This document shows, piece by piece, positions 1 through 7,168 of a stretch of DNA of 7,492 nt (its first letter is position 1; each line of letters begins with the position of its first letter). A program made the translations under genes and the position numbers. This DNA is from a bacterium (GTDB lineage Bacteria > AUK180 > JAQVHJ01): assembly GCA_028696285.1 (NCBI GenBank), contig JAQVHJ010000106.1:1-7492 (forward strand), in the 5' to 3' direction. The notes beneath the pieces are model-generated. The model had not been told where the DNA came from, made no database searches, and worked only from the letters and a program-made list of their open reading frames with translations.

Positions 1-155
1 ATTGTCAATTTTTTAACCACGTTTTTAAGTAAAATATTCACATCTGTCAGCACTTCTGTTCCTGTAATGAAAAATAAATTTTTTCTTAAATGCAGGAAAT
101 AACGAAGTTGCAAAAGCGAAATATTATTTTCCTTTTTCTTAACCAGTGATTTCAT
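1..155 (-). CDS. Unrecognised protein, N-terminal part only (runs off the left edge)
   Basis: An open frame of 51 codons starts at an ATG at 155 and continues without a stop to base 1, so the gene is cut by the window edge. It overlaps the end of the DUF3267-type gene by 17 bases in another frame, matching the tight packing upstream. A weak GGA lies about 7 nt before the ATG. The visible part begins MKSLVKKKENN and is Lys/Arg-rich, with alternating hydrophobic stretches (LLQLRYFLHL, then NLFFITGTEVL near residues 27-37, then NILLKNVVKKL). It has no obvious signal peptide, transmembrane helix or motif I can name. I assign no function. That it is a real gene is inferred from the open frame, direction and overlap; a chance open stretch this short in AT-rich DNA is possible. 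Confidence 0.5.
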   Translation of the reverse strand, partial: MKSLVKKKENNISLLQLRYFLHLRKNLFFITGTEVLTDVNILLKNVVKKLT

Positions 156-729
156 TTGAGATTCCGGTTTCGGGGATTAAAACAAAGAGATGATCCTGTT
201 CCTTTGTTTCGCGGATCAGACTATCCAATTTAAAATTCCTGATCTTTACTGTGTAATATATATCAAATACAGGACCGGTCAGGGAGATAACAAGAAAGAT
301 GGAAGTTGCAGGGCCGGGAAAGATTAAAAAGATTATTACCCCGGCAGGAAGTAAAATGAATAATGGCATCAATGCAATTAACCGGTAACTTCTAATGGAG
401 ACATCCTTCTTTAAATAACAGTAGGCTATCATCTTCTTCAAATTGAATCCGAATTCAAAGTCTTTGAACGATCCCTTTGATAGGATGATATATGTGAATG
501 CATGTATCAATTCATGAGCAATCATATTCAGTAACGGCAAGGTAATCAGGCCGATTAGATTATATTCCGCCCTGAACGGTTTTCTCTGATGAATAAGAAT
601 AGCAACGCCTAAAACGGTAAAGAGCAGAAAAAGAATCATGGAAATAATGAAGACAATTATATTGATCAAGGTCATGTTTTTGATTCTTATATCTTCAATT
701 CTGAAGTTCTGCTCAGGGTCATTCATCAT
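139..729 (-). CDS. DUF3267-type multi-pass membrane putative zinc metallopeptidase
   Basis: This 196-residue integral membrane protein carries a HEXXH zinc-site signature (HELIH, residues 72-76) at a membrane helix. Hydrophobic segments lie near residues 19-46, 57-83, 116-137 and 141-160. After the HEXXH helix comes a loop with CYLKK (104-108) and then a helix pair with SLTGPVFDIY (149-158), where D156 is the plausible third metal ligand. This order is typical of the DUF3267 'putative zincin peptidase' family, which resembles site-2-protease-like intramembrane enzymes; substrates are generally unknown. The start is MMND: the first ATG at 729 overlaps the end of rlmN by 11 bases, and the second ATG at 726 is equally possible. 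No strong ribosome-binding site is seen, so translation is probably coupled to rlmN. The family call is from pattern recognition; protease activity is inference. Confidence 0.8.
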   Translation of the reverse strand: MMNDPEQNFRIEDIRIKNMTLINIIVFIISMILFLLFTVLGVAILIHQRKPFRAEYNLIGLITLPLLNMIAHELIHAFTYIILSKGSFKDFEFGFNLKKMIAYCYLKKDVSIRSYRLIALMPLFILLPAGVIIFLIFPGPATSIFLVISLTGPVFDIYYTVKIRNFKLDSLIRETKEQDHLFVLIPETGISNEITG

Positions 730-1765
730 CTTCTATTTCTGTTTCCGAAGACGTTTTGATGTTTGCTAATTGCCCGCAGGCTGCATATATCCCTGTCCCC
801 GCGCTCTGCCTGAACGTGACTGCATTCTTCGCGTTCATCATTCTATTCAGAAACGGGTCTATCCTCGTACTCCTTTTAAAATCGCAGCCGGGATGGGGAT
901 TGTACGGGATTAAATTTATCTTGCATGGGATCCGGTCTGTAAGCTTGATTAATTGATCAGCGTCCTTCTCTGAATCATTTATCTTGTCAATGAGGATATA
1001 TTCAATTGTAGGTCTCCGCTTGAACAGGGTTCTTTTTGTAGAGAGGAAATTGAATATATCCTTGACCGGATATTTCTGATTTATCGGCATCAGTTCAGTT
1101 CTCTGCTTTTCATTCGTTGAATTCAGGGAGATTGCAATACCGATATTAGGAAAATTTAATAATAACCGTTCAATCTCCGGGATAATCCCTGCAGTTGAAA
1201 CGGTAATCTTCCTCAAACCGAAATCAAATCCCTGCATATCTGATAATATCCCGATTGCTTTTATCAGATTATCCGTATTCATTAACGGTTCGCCCATACC
1301 CATAAACACGAGATTAGTAGGCCTGCTCCCTGTTTTATTAGATATCAATAAAACCTGTGAAACATATTCTTCAACAGTTAAACTCCGATTATAACCTAAC
1401 CCTGCCGTTGCGCAGAAAACACAGCCAAGCCTGCACCCCACTTCAGACGATACACATTGGGTCACCCTGTTCCCGGCAGATATGACAACTGTTTCAATTA
1501 TATTCTCATCAGTAAGTTTTAGGTTGAACTTGATTGTCTTGCTCTCCTCTTCTTCATGCCTTTCTGAAATTTCAGGAATGATAAAACTGAATTCTTCTTT
1601 CAACTTCTCCCTGTCTATCTTTGAAATATCTGTCATATCATCGAAGTCAAGAATGAATCTCTTGTATAAATGCTTGTAAATCTGGTCTGCGCGGTATTTC
1701 CTGTACCCTTTTTCTAAGAGTGATTCCTTTAATTCTGAATAATTCAATTCTAAAATTGATTTCAC
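719..1765 (-). CDS. rlmN: Dual-specificity 23S rRNA/tRNA adenine-C2 methyltransferase RlmN
   Basis: This is a cytoplasmic radical-SAM enzyme that methylates C2 of A2503 in 23S rRNA and of A37 in some tRNAs, supporting translational accuracy. At 348 residues it has normal RlmN length. An N-terminal helical RNA-binding region (about 1-95) precedes the radical-SAM barrel. The [4Fe-4S] cysteines are C111, C115 and C118 in GCRLGCVFC. C104 in TQCVSSEVGC and C330 in AACGQL match the two further catalytic cysteines of E. coli RlmN (C118 and C355). The SAM-binding GMGEP is at 156-160. The C-terminal FRQSAGTGIYAACGQL fits RlmN better than the resistance enzyme Cfr. The start is a GTG at 1765, one base after the xerD stop, with GAGAGG 5 nt upstream inside the last xerD codons. 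The acidic tail ends in EIEDDE and overlaps the next gene. Confidence 0.97.
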   Translation of the reverse strand: MKSILELNYSELKESLLEKGYRKYRADQIYKHLYKRFILDFDDMTDISKIDREKLKEEFSFIIPEISERHEEEESKTIKFNLKLTDENIIETVVISAGNRVTQCVSSEVGCRLGCVFCATAGLGYNRSLTVEEYVSQVLLISNKTGSRPTNLVFMGMGEPLMNTDNLIKAIGILSDMQGFDFGLRKITVSTAGIIPEIERLLLNFPNIGIAISLNSTNEKQRTELMPINQKYPVKDIFNFLSTKRTLFKRRPTIEYILIDKINDSEKDADQLIKLTDRIPCKINLIPYNPHPGCDFKRSTRIDPFLNRMMNAKNAVTFRQSAGTGIYAACGQLANIKTSSETEIEDDE

Positions 1766-1766
1766 G

Positions 1767-2654
1767 TTAACCTCTCGGATGAAATTTTTTATGGACTGTT
1801 TTCAGGTAGTCCCTTGAGATATTAGTATAGATTTGTGTCGTGGATATATCCGCATGTCCGAGCATCTCCTGAACAGAACGCAGGTCTGCACCATTCTCAA
1901 TTAAATGCGTTGCGAATGAATGCCGGAGTATATGCGGGTAAATATTTTTATTTATCTTTGATTCAAGAGCATACTTCTTAATTATCTTCCAGACCGAAAG
2001 GCGGGTAAGAGGTTTCTTCAACCGCGTTATAAATAAGAAATCGCACTCAGCTTCCTGTAGAATCTTTAACCTGCTCTCCTTAATGTATTTCTCCACGGCT
2101 TTTATTGCAACATCTCCGATAGGAACAATACGCTCCTTGTCACCCTTCCCTATTACCCGGAGATACCCTATCTCAGGATTGAAATCATTCAATTTGATCT
2201 GTGTCAACTCAGTAACGCGAAGACCCGCGCCGTAAAGAAGTTCAAGTATGGCGGAGTCTCGGATACCCTGAATACTCGTTTTATCAGGAATACTCAGCAG
2301 CTCGAATATCTCCTGAATAGATAAGACTTCAGGCAGCTTCTTCCAGCTCTTTGGTGAATCAAGGTTTGAGGAGGGATCCTTACGGATGATTCGTTCCAGG
2401 AGTAGAAATTTAAAATAGGTCTTGATTGCGGAGAAGTGCCGCGTTATTGAAGACGGAGCTAAATGCATGCTTTTCAAGACAGTTAAATGATTCATTATAT
2501 CTTTTCGCGAGACTTCCTCAAGGGAATTGAGATTCAATTCTGAAAGATAAGAAAAGAAACAGACCAGGTCCCTTCTGTAATTTTCAAGGGTATTTGCTGA
2601 AAGGCCTTTTTCAACATTTAAGAAATGTTCAAATTCGGATAGATACTGTTTCAT
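1767..2654 (-). CDS. xerD: Tyrosine recombinase XerD (XerC/D family)
   Basis: This is a site-specific recombinase that, with a partner Xer protein and FtsK, resolves chromosome dimers at dif. Its 295 residues comprise an N-terminal SAM-like core-binding domain (about 1-87) and a C-terminal catalytic domain. All catalytic residues are present: R146 (GAGLRVTEL), K170 (GKGDKER), H241 and R244 (PHILRHSFATH), H267 (LGHADI) and the nucleophile Y276 (QIYTNIS). Spacing closely follows E. coli XerD (R148, K172, H244, R247, H270, Y279), and the start MKQYLSEFEHFL resembles the XerD N-terminus. It begins one base after the regulator's stop and lacks a clear Shine-Dalgarno site, suggesting coupled translation. 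No attachment site or cargo surrounds it, so a housekeeping Xer is more likely than an integrase. XerC versus XerD cannot be settled without the rest of the genome; a single-Xer system is also possible. Confidence 0.9.
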   Translation of the reverse strand: MKQYLSEFEHFLNVEKGLSANTLENYRRDLVCFFSYLSELNLNSLEEVSRKDIMNHLTVLKSMHLAPSSITRHFSAIKTYFKFLLLERIIRKDPSSNLDSPKSWKKLPEVLSIQEIFELLSIPDKTSIQGIRDSAILELLYGAGLRVTELTQIKLNDFNPEIGYLRVIGKGDKERIVPIGDVAIKAVEKYIKESRLKILQEAECDFLFITRLKKPLTRLSVWKIIKKYALESKINKNIYPHILRHSFATHLIENGADLRSVQEMLGHADISTTQIYTNISRDYLKTVHKKFHPRG

Positions 2655-2655
2655 T

Positions 2656-4020
2656 TTATTTGAAGGGGATGTTATGCTTTTCCATTCTGTATCTTAACGC
2701 GGATCGTGAAATCCCCAATAACTGCGCTGCTTTTGTCTGGTTGTTATTCGCCTTTTTAAGAGCTTGGATTAATAGTTTGTATTCCAATTCTTCCAGTTTA
2801 ATCCCTGAATCGGGAATCCCGACCATACCCTCTTCAATTTCGGACCGGACGATTGAATTGATAATGATATCTTCGGGCTTCAGTTTTGAATCCTCTGAAA
2901 GGATAATTGCCTGCTCAATAACATTTTCCAGCTCTCTGGTATTTCCACGCCAATCATATTGATAGAGTTTCTTCAATGCTTCGGATGTGATTTTAACATC
3001 CTTAATCCCGTATTGCTCCTTGAATTTACCTATGAAGAAATGTGTAAGTTCTTCAATGTCGGATTTATGCTCACGCAAAGGGGGAATTTCAATCTGAATA
3101 ACCTTTAGCCTGTAGAACAGGTCTTCCCGGAATTTCCCGTCCTTGATAGCCTTCGTCAGATCTTCATTCGTTGCAGATATCACACGTACATCCACCTTAA
3201 TGTTTTTTATCCCGCCTACTCTTTGGAACTCCTTGTCCTGAATCACCCTGAGGATTTTTGTCTGGGCATCGCTCTTCATGCTCCCTATCTCGTCAAGGAA
3301 GATAGTACCCCCGTCAGCGAGTTCGAACTTCCCTTCCTTATCTGAATATGCATGCGTGTATGCCCCTTTCATATGCCCAAAGAGTTCCGATTCAATCAGT
3401 TCATATGGAATTGATGTGCAGTTAACCTTGATTAAAGGTTTATCCCGGCGGTCAGATAAGTTATGGATATACTCAGCAAGTATCTCCTTACCCGTCCCGG
3501 TCTCCCCGGTAATAAGGACATTGGCAGAGGTCTTTGCTGCTTTCTTTGCAAGCTCACGGACCTTATTCAATTCATCACTCGATCCGATGAAATCACGAAA
3601 ACCCCAGCGGGGACGTTTCCTGATTACAATGTTCTTCTCGGCTGGCTCATCGGCCTGATTACAATAAAGGTACCTTGAAACGGTCTGCTTCAATTCTATC
3701 AGGTTAAACGGCTTCATTATATAATCCTTCGCTCCTAACTTCATGGATTCAACCGCTGTCTCAACCGTTGCAAAGGCTGTTATCATTATGATCGGAATGG
3801 TGAACTCCTTCTCCTTAAGCCATTTAAGCAGGTCAAGCCCGGTCTCTTCCGGCATCTTTAAATCTGAAATTATTAAATCAATGTCCTTGTCAATTATTAT
3901 CTCCTTCGCGTTCCGGACGGAATCTGAAGTGAATACTTCATAGCTCTCTTCTAATAACGCAAGCTCGATTACTCGAAGCATCTTCGTCTCATCATCTACT
4001 ACTAAGATTTTTCTCGGCAA
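2656..4020 (-). CDS. NtrC-family sigma54-dependent response regulator
   Basis: This cytoplasmic transcription activator (454 residues) has three domains. The receiver (about 3-115) has acidic pocket D9/D10, phospho-acceptor D53 (ISDLKMP), T81 and K103. The AAA+ domain (about 143-378) has Walker A GETGTGKE (172-179), Walker B FLDEIG (241-246), arginine fingers in FREDLFYRL (297-305) and sensor II in WRGNTRELEN (357-366). The Fis-type helix-turn-helix lies at about 418-451. The sigma54-contacting loop reads GAYTHA (219-224) instead of consensus GAFTGA, keeping the key Thr. The start is a TTG at 4020, 7 nt after a perfect AGGAGG; MPRKILVVDDE is the usual receiver beginning, so this start is secure. 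It follows the kinase by 11 bases and is almost certainly its partner. Target promoters are not visible in the window. Confidence 0.95.
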   Translation of the reverse strand: MPRKILVVDDETKMLRVIELALLEESYEVFTSDSVRNAKEIIIDKDIDLIISDLKMPEETGLDLLKWLKEKEFTIPIIMITAFATVETAVESMKLGAKDYIMKPFNLIELKQTVSRYLYCNQADEPAEKNIVIRKRPRWGFRDFIGSSDELNKVRELAKKAAKTSANVLITGETGTGKEILAEYIHNLSDRRDKPLIKVNCTSIPYELIESELFGHMKGAYTHAYSDKEGKFELADGGTIFLDEIGSMKSDAQTKILRVIQDKEFQRVGGIKNIKVDVRVISATNEDLTKAIKDGKFREDLFYRLKVIQIEIPPLREHKSDIEELTHFFIGKFKEQYGIKDVKITSEALKKLYQYDWRGNTRELENVIEQAIILSEDSKLKPEDIIINSIVRSEIEEGMVGIPDSGIKLEELEYKLLIQALKKANNNQTKAAQLLGISRSALRYRMEKHNIPFK

Positions 4021-4027
4021 AATTCTT

Positions 4028-4033
4028 CCTCCT
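4028..4033 (-). promoter_or_regulatory. Strong ribosome-binding site of the response regulator
   Basis: A perfect AGGAGG lies 7 nt before the TTG start at 4020 and overlaps the kinase stop codon (TAGGAGG). It decides the rare start codon and suggests that regulator synthesis is coupled to, or stronger than, that of the kinase. Confidence 0.9.
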
Positions 4034-6125
4034 AACCCGGAAGGGTGATTGTTACTTTTGTTTCTCCCGCGCCCGATTTCATTTTTACCTCTCCATTATG
4101 CGCGGTGATTATCTTATATACGAGTGACAGGCCCAAGCCTATCCCTGAATCCTTCTTGGTAAAGAATGGATTGAAGATCTTCTTGAGGTCTTCCTTGTCA
4201 ACACCTGCGCCATTATCCGTAAAATCAAGTTCAATGAAGTTCTTCTCCTTCCTTGTTCTTATATTTGCAGATATAGAAATAACCCCCCCCGATTCCGGAA
4301 GGGAATCAATCGAATTCTGAATCAGGTTATTTATTACCTGCGATATTAACTCGCTGTCCGCCTGAATATTGAACGGACCCTTTAATATCCCGTCTAACTT
4401 GACTTCTATTCCCTTGCGCGTTAACTGCTCCTTGAAATAATGGCTTAAATTAAATTCAACTAATTCCCAGAAGTTTAATGTCTCCTTGTTCAATTCAACA
4501 GGTGAGCTCAACTCAAGAAATTTCTTTACTAAATTATTCAAACGGTCAGATTCAGTGATGATGAAATTTAAAATCTCTTTTTTCTCTTCTTCAGCAAGTT
4601 TAGGATTCATCAGCAGTTCTGCTGAACTTTTAATTATTCCGAGGGGGTTCCTGATCTCATGGGCGACTCCCGCGGCCATGTGACCGAGTGCGGAGAGAGT
4701 GGTTTGCTGCGTGATCTTTTCCTGGGCTTCTTCAAGATTCTTTATCAGGCGGTTTAAACGCCTGTTCTTATTCTCCAATTCATCTATGAAAAGGATATTT
4801 TTTATTGTTACGGAAGCAGGATGCGCGATTAAATCTAATAGATTTATATCGTCATCTGTAAGTATCCGGCCGTCAGTATGCATGAAATCAATTACATTTA
4901 AAAATCCGAGAATCTTCCTGTGGTAATAAATCGGTTTAATGAATTTCCAATCTTCAAAGATCTCAAACGAAATACCCTGAAGCAGCAACTGCTCAAGATC
5001 TGCATATTCTTTCCCGTCCCGGAAAAGCTCAAGGATCCTCTCGCTTAGCTCCACTTCTTCGAGAAACTCACCATTTGAAAATTTCTTGAATTTATTCCCG
5101 GTCGTTTTAATGTAAAGGTTAATCATGTGAAAACGCGCCTGCTTCGCAAGGTCTGAGGTGAGTATATGCGCAAGCTGCTGAAAACTTAATTTTCCCGACA
5201 GCTTTAAAAGAATATCGCTGAGAAGCGGATAGAATTCATACGGCGTAACTAAGAATATCTTTTCAATCAGATACCGCGACAACTTAAAAAACGGGAAGGC
5301 AAGGAGAAGATATAAAACCGGATAAATAAACTCACCTATCTCAGGTTCACTATGCCGGAAGTGGATCAGGTACGGTTTTGCTATCATAATTAACCCGATC
5401 ATGAAAACCATGTACAGAACCAGCTCGAATATCGTGGAGATTATTAAGGTAACCTTCTTGATCCGGAACCGGATGAGAATATTGAATAATGAAATGGTAT
5501 TAACTAAAATTACAATATTTAAAAAATGCAGCAGTGGAATCTCTGTCATGATCTTGATCAGTTTTAAAAATATAAATGAAGCAGAAAATATTATCAGTAT
5601 CTGAAAAAAGGAGTATGACCGGGAACGTATAATTCCGTTCGTAGAACGCCTCCAGCTGTAATAACTGTTGAACATCGAAAACAGAAGGAGAAACATGCAG
5701 AAGATATCTAAACCGAAAGTTAAAAGACTCCCCTTTAAATCATGAAAAATATATGAATAGAAGTCAGGCTTAAAATCACGGATTATTATCAGAATAAAAA
5801 ATATCATGAAAATAATGGAAAATATCCAGATTAACAAGCGTGTAAATTTTATCTTGAGACCGGATAATATTACTGAAAATACATATAAAGTCAGACAGTA
5901 AAGGGAGAATAAAATCAAATCAAATTTAAGAAATATTAAAATAAATCTCTCGTCAGTCAGATGGACTGTTATCAGTTTTACGATCTCCCAGATAATAGCA
6001 GATGTTGAAATTAATATGAAACCTTTCTTGTGAAGGGTAATGATCTCCTTGTTTATTCCTGACTTGACAGTGAAATAGATTTGAAGTAAAATTGAAAGCA
6101 GAAGTAGTAAAGAGATTAATCCCAT
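4032..6125 (-). CDS. Polytopic membrane sensor histidine kinase with GAF-like domain
   Basis: This 697-residue inner-membrane kinase is the likely phosphodonor of the downstream NtrC-type regulator. The first ~285 residues form about nine hydrophobic segments (near 2-20, 34-54, 62-88, 97-116, 135-152, 171-192, 199-219, 226-248, 264-280) with no large periplasmic loop, so the signal is probably sensed in or at the membrane. A GAF-like domain follows (about 300-447; LTDDDINLLDLIAHPA marks its last helix), then a coiled coil (about 447-478). The HisKA helix has H489 in GVAHEIRNP. The ATPase domain has the N box (N600, N604), G1 DNGAG (637-641), F box FNPFF (651-655) and G2 GIGLGL (661-666). No receiver is attached. 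The start ATG is 3 bases after nadC, with GGAG 6 nt upstream. The layout resembles PrsK-type kinases, but no PEP-CTERM genes are nearby, so I do not assign that name. Confidence 0.95.
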   Translation of the reverse strand: MGLISLLLLLSILLQIYFTVKSGINKEIITLHKKGFILISTSAIIWEIVKLITVHLTDERFILIFLKFDLILFSLYCLTLYVFSVILSGLKIKFTRLLIWIFSIIFMIFFILIIIRDFKPDFYSYIFHDLKGSLLTFGLDIFCMFLLLFSMFNSYYSWRRSTNGIIRSRSYSFFQILIIFSASFIFLKLIKIMTEIPLLHFLNIVILVNTISLFNILIRFRIKKVTLIISTIFELVLYMVFMIGLIMIAKPYLIHFRHSEPEIGEFIYPVLYLLLAFPFFKLSRYLIEKIFLVTPYEFYPLLSDILLKLSGKLSFQQLAHILTSDLAKQARFHMINLYIKTTGNKFKKFSNGEFLEEVELSERILELFRDGKEYADLEQLLLQGISFEIFEDWKFIKPIYYHRKILGFLNVIDFMHTDGRILTDDDINLLDLIAHPASVTIKNILFIDELENKNRRLNRLIKNLEEAQEKITQQTTLSALGHMAAGVAHEIRNPLGIIKSSAELLMNPKLAEEEKKEILNFIITESDRLNNLVKKFLELSSPVELNKETLNFWELVEFNLSHYFKEQLTRKGIEVKLDGILKGPFNIQADSELISQVINNLIQNSIDSLPESGGVISISANIRTRKEKNFIELDFTDNGAGVDKEDLKKIFNPFFTKKDSGIGLGLSLVYKIITAHNGEVKMKSGAGETKVTITLPG

Positions 6126-6128
6126 TCG

Positions 6129-6974
6129 TTACTCCGAGATAATCTCCATTGAAATATCAAGGGAACTATATGAATGAGTCAAACTCCCCATGGAAATTAT
6201 GTCAGGACCCGATTTCGCATATTCAATAATGTTCTTCTCTGTGATATTCCCCGAACATTCTGTGATGATATGCTCCGGAATCAGCTTGATCAGGTTCTTT
6301 ACATCAGCCGCAGTGAAATTATCAAGCATGATCACATCCGCCTTCGAATCAACTGCTTCCTTAAGCTGTGCCATGTTCTGAACCTCAATCTCTATCTTAA
6401 CAGAATGCCCTATCTTCTCCCGGACGCGCTTGACCGCTTCCTTCAAGGAACCGGCTGCCTTGATATGATTATCCTTAATCATTACCATGTCATATAGGCC
6501 TGACCTGTGATTAAACCCTCCACCCGCCTTCACCGCAAGCTTCTCAAATACCCTAAAATTGGGCGTGGTCTTGCGCGTGTCAACTACCTTAACTCCGTAA
6601 CTCTCAATTATCTTAACAATCTTATTCACCTTCGTCGCAATCCCGCTCATCCTTTGAAGAAAATTCAATGCTAAACGCTCTCCCTTCAGAAGACTCGATA
6701 CCTTACCCTTCAATTTCATTATTACCTTCCCCGACTTAACTAAATCTCCGTCATTGTAAAGCTTCAGTATCTCTATATTCGAGTCTATCTCTTTGAATAC
6801 AAACATCGCAACATCTGTTCCTGCAATAACACCGGACGACTTAACTATAATCTCTGCTGAAGAAACTATATCATCACTCTTCGAAAAAACTGAATCAGTC
6901 GTAATATCACCTAACATACCAAAATCCTCATCTAAAGCCTGCCTAATCATCTTTTTAATATAATTCCTGTTCAT
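6129..6974 (-). CDS. nadC: Nicotinate-nucleotide pyrophosphorylase, carboxylating (quinolinate phosphoribosyltransferase)
   Basis: This enzyme converts quinolinate and PRPP to nicotinate mononucleotide, CO2 and pyrophosphate in de novo NAD synthesis. The chosen product has 281 residues, normal for NadC. An N-terminal sandwich domain (to about 108) leads into the alpha/beta barrel. Signature blocks are ERLALNFLQRMSGIAT (99-114), DTRKTTP (132-138, with R134 and K135), GGGFNHRSGLYD (151-162, with H156 and R157), IKDNH (166-170), EVQ (197-199), MLDN (216-219), ECSGNIT (239-245) and SMGSLTHS (261-268). The start is the ATG at 6974, with AGAGG 7 nt upstream; an ATG at 6980 sits too close to that site. 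It is the first gene of the operon, directly behind a consensus promoter. nadA and nadB are not adjacent here, and its link to the two-component genes downstream is unclear. Confidence 0.97.
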   Translation of the reverse strand: MNRNYIKKMIRQALDEDFGMLGDITTDSVFSKSDDIVSSAEIIVKSSGVIAGTDVAMFVFKEIDSNIEILKLYNDGDLVKSGKVIMKLKGKVSSLLKGERLALNFLQRMSGIATKVNKIVKIIESYGVKVVDTRKTTPNFRVFEKLAVKAGGGFNHRSGLYDMVMIKDNHIKAAGSLKEAVKRVREKIGHSVKIEIEVQNMAQLKEAVDSKADVIMLDNFTAADVKNLIKLIPEHIITECSGNITEKNIIEYAKSGPDIISMGSLTHSYSSLDISMEIISE

Positions 6975-6981
6975 AAACATA

Positions 6982-6986
6982 CCTCT
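6982..6986 (-). promoter_or_regulatory. Ribosome-binding site of nadC
   Basis: AGAGG lies 7 nt before the ATG at 6974. The spacing favours this ATG over the in-frame ATG at 6980 (only 1 nt away) and over upstream in-frame codons that fall in or before the -10 element. Confidence 0.85.
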
Positions 6987-7004
6987 TTTTATCATATTTG
7001 TTAT

Positions 7005-7032
7005 ATTATAACAGATTCTTGACAAATGTCAA
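7005..7032 (-). promoter_or_regulatory. Consensus sigma70 promoter of the nadC operon
   Basis: On the minus strand a perfect -35 hexamer TTGACA (7027-7032) and a perfect -10 hexamer TATAAT (7005-7010) are separated by 16 nt. Transcription would begin near 6998, giving a leader of about 25 nt that contains the nadC ribosome-binding site. No terminator is obvious in the short junctions downstream, so the whole minus-strand block is probably one transcript. The match is exact; activity is inferred. Confidence 0.93.
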
Positions 7033-7033
7033 G
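7018..7033. promoter_or_regulatory. 16-bp perfect palindrome over the -35 element, candidate operator
   Basis: CTTGACA and TGTCAAG form 7-bp perfect arms around a 2-bp centre. The palindrome contains the complete -35 hexamer, so a dimeric repressor bound here would block RNA polymerase. NAD-biosynthesis operons are known to be controlled by NiaR, NadR or NrtR-type repressors, but I cannot match this site to any of them. Because TTGACA forms most of one arm, only the partner arm (TGTCAAG) needs explaining, and chance is possible. Confidence 0.5.
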
Positions 7034-7067
7034 TAAAAACAGGGACGGTTCTTTCATTTTTATCATA

Positions 7068-7102
7068 GTGGAGAGTGGAAGGTGGAGTGTGGAGAGTGAT
7101 GA
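7068..7102. repeat. Heptamer tandem array, unit GTGGARD
   Basis: Contiguous 7-bp units read GTGGAGA, GTGGAAG, GTGGAGT, GTGGAGA and a decayed GTGATGA. The first and fourth units extend to an exact 10-bp direct repeat (GTGGAGAGTG at 7068-7077 and 7089-7098). One strand is almost free of C. The 7-bp period is visible directly; function is unknown. Confidence 0.8.
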
Positions 7103-7124
7103 TGGAAAATGGGAACAGTAATCC

Positions 7125-7138
7125 GAAATATGAAATAT
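7125..7138. repeat. GAAATAT heptamer doublet
   Basis: Two exact, contiguous copies of GAAATAT. Alone this could be chance in AT-rich DNA, but it shares the 7-bp period of its neighbours. Confidence 0.55.
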
Positions 7139-7145
7139 TTTTCAC

Positions 7146-7163
7146 CATGAAGGACATGAAGGG
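7146..7163. repeat. CATGAAGGR 9-mer doublet
   Basis: Two contiguous 9-bp units, CATGAAGGA and CATGAAGGG. From memory it resembles a 9-bp intergenic repeat (CACGAAGGA-like) seen in various uncultured bacteria; that resemblance is unverified. Confidence 0.6.
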
Positions 7164-7168
7164 TATAA

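Noticed and set aside
719..1765. Cfr-type antibiotic-resistance methyltransferase
   Set aside because: The full-length N-terminal region and the C-terminal FRQSAGTGIYAACGQL fit RlmN, and the genomic context is housekeeping.
1767..2654. Integrase of an integrative element
   Set aside because: Length, start sequence and catalytic spacing fit housekeeping XerC/D. No att-like repeats, tRNA or cargo genes flank it, and it is embedded in a tightly packed operon.
3278..3658. 126-codon plus-strand open frame
   Set aside because: It is antisense to the AAA+ domain of the regulator, whose motifs are intact. The other plus-strand frames over rlmN, the regulator, the kinase and nadC are rejected for the same reason.
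6975..7025. N-terminal extension of nadC from a TTG at 7025 (17 extra residues)
   Set aside because: That TTG lies in the spacer of the consensus promoter and upstream of the predicted transcript start. The ATG at 6974 has a well-spaced AGAGG and gives normal NadC length.
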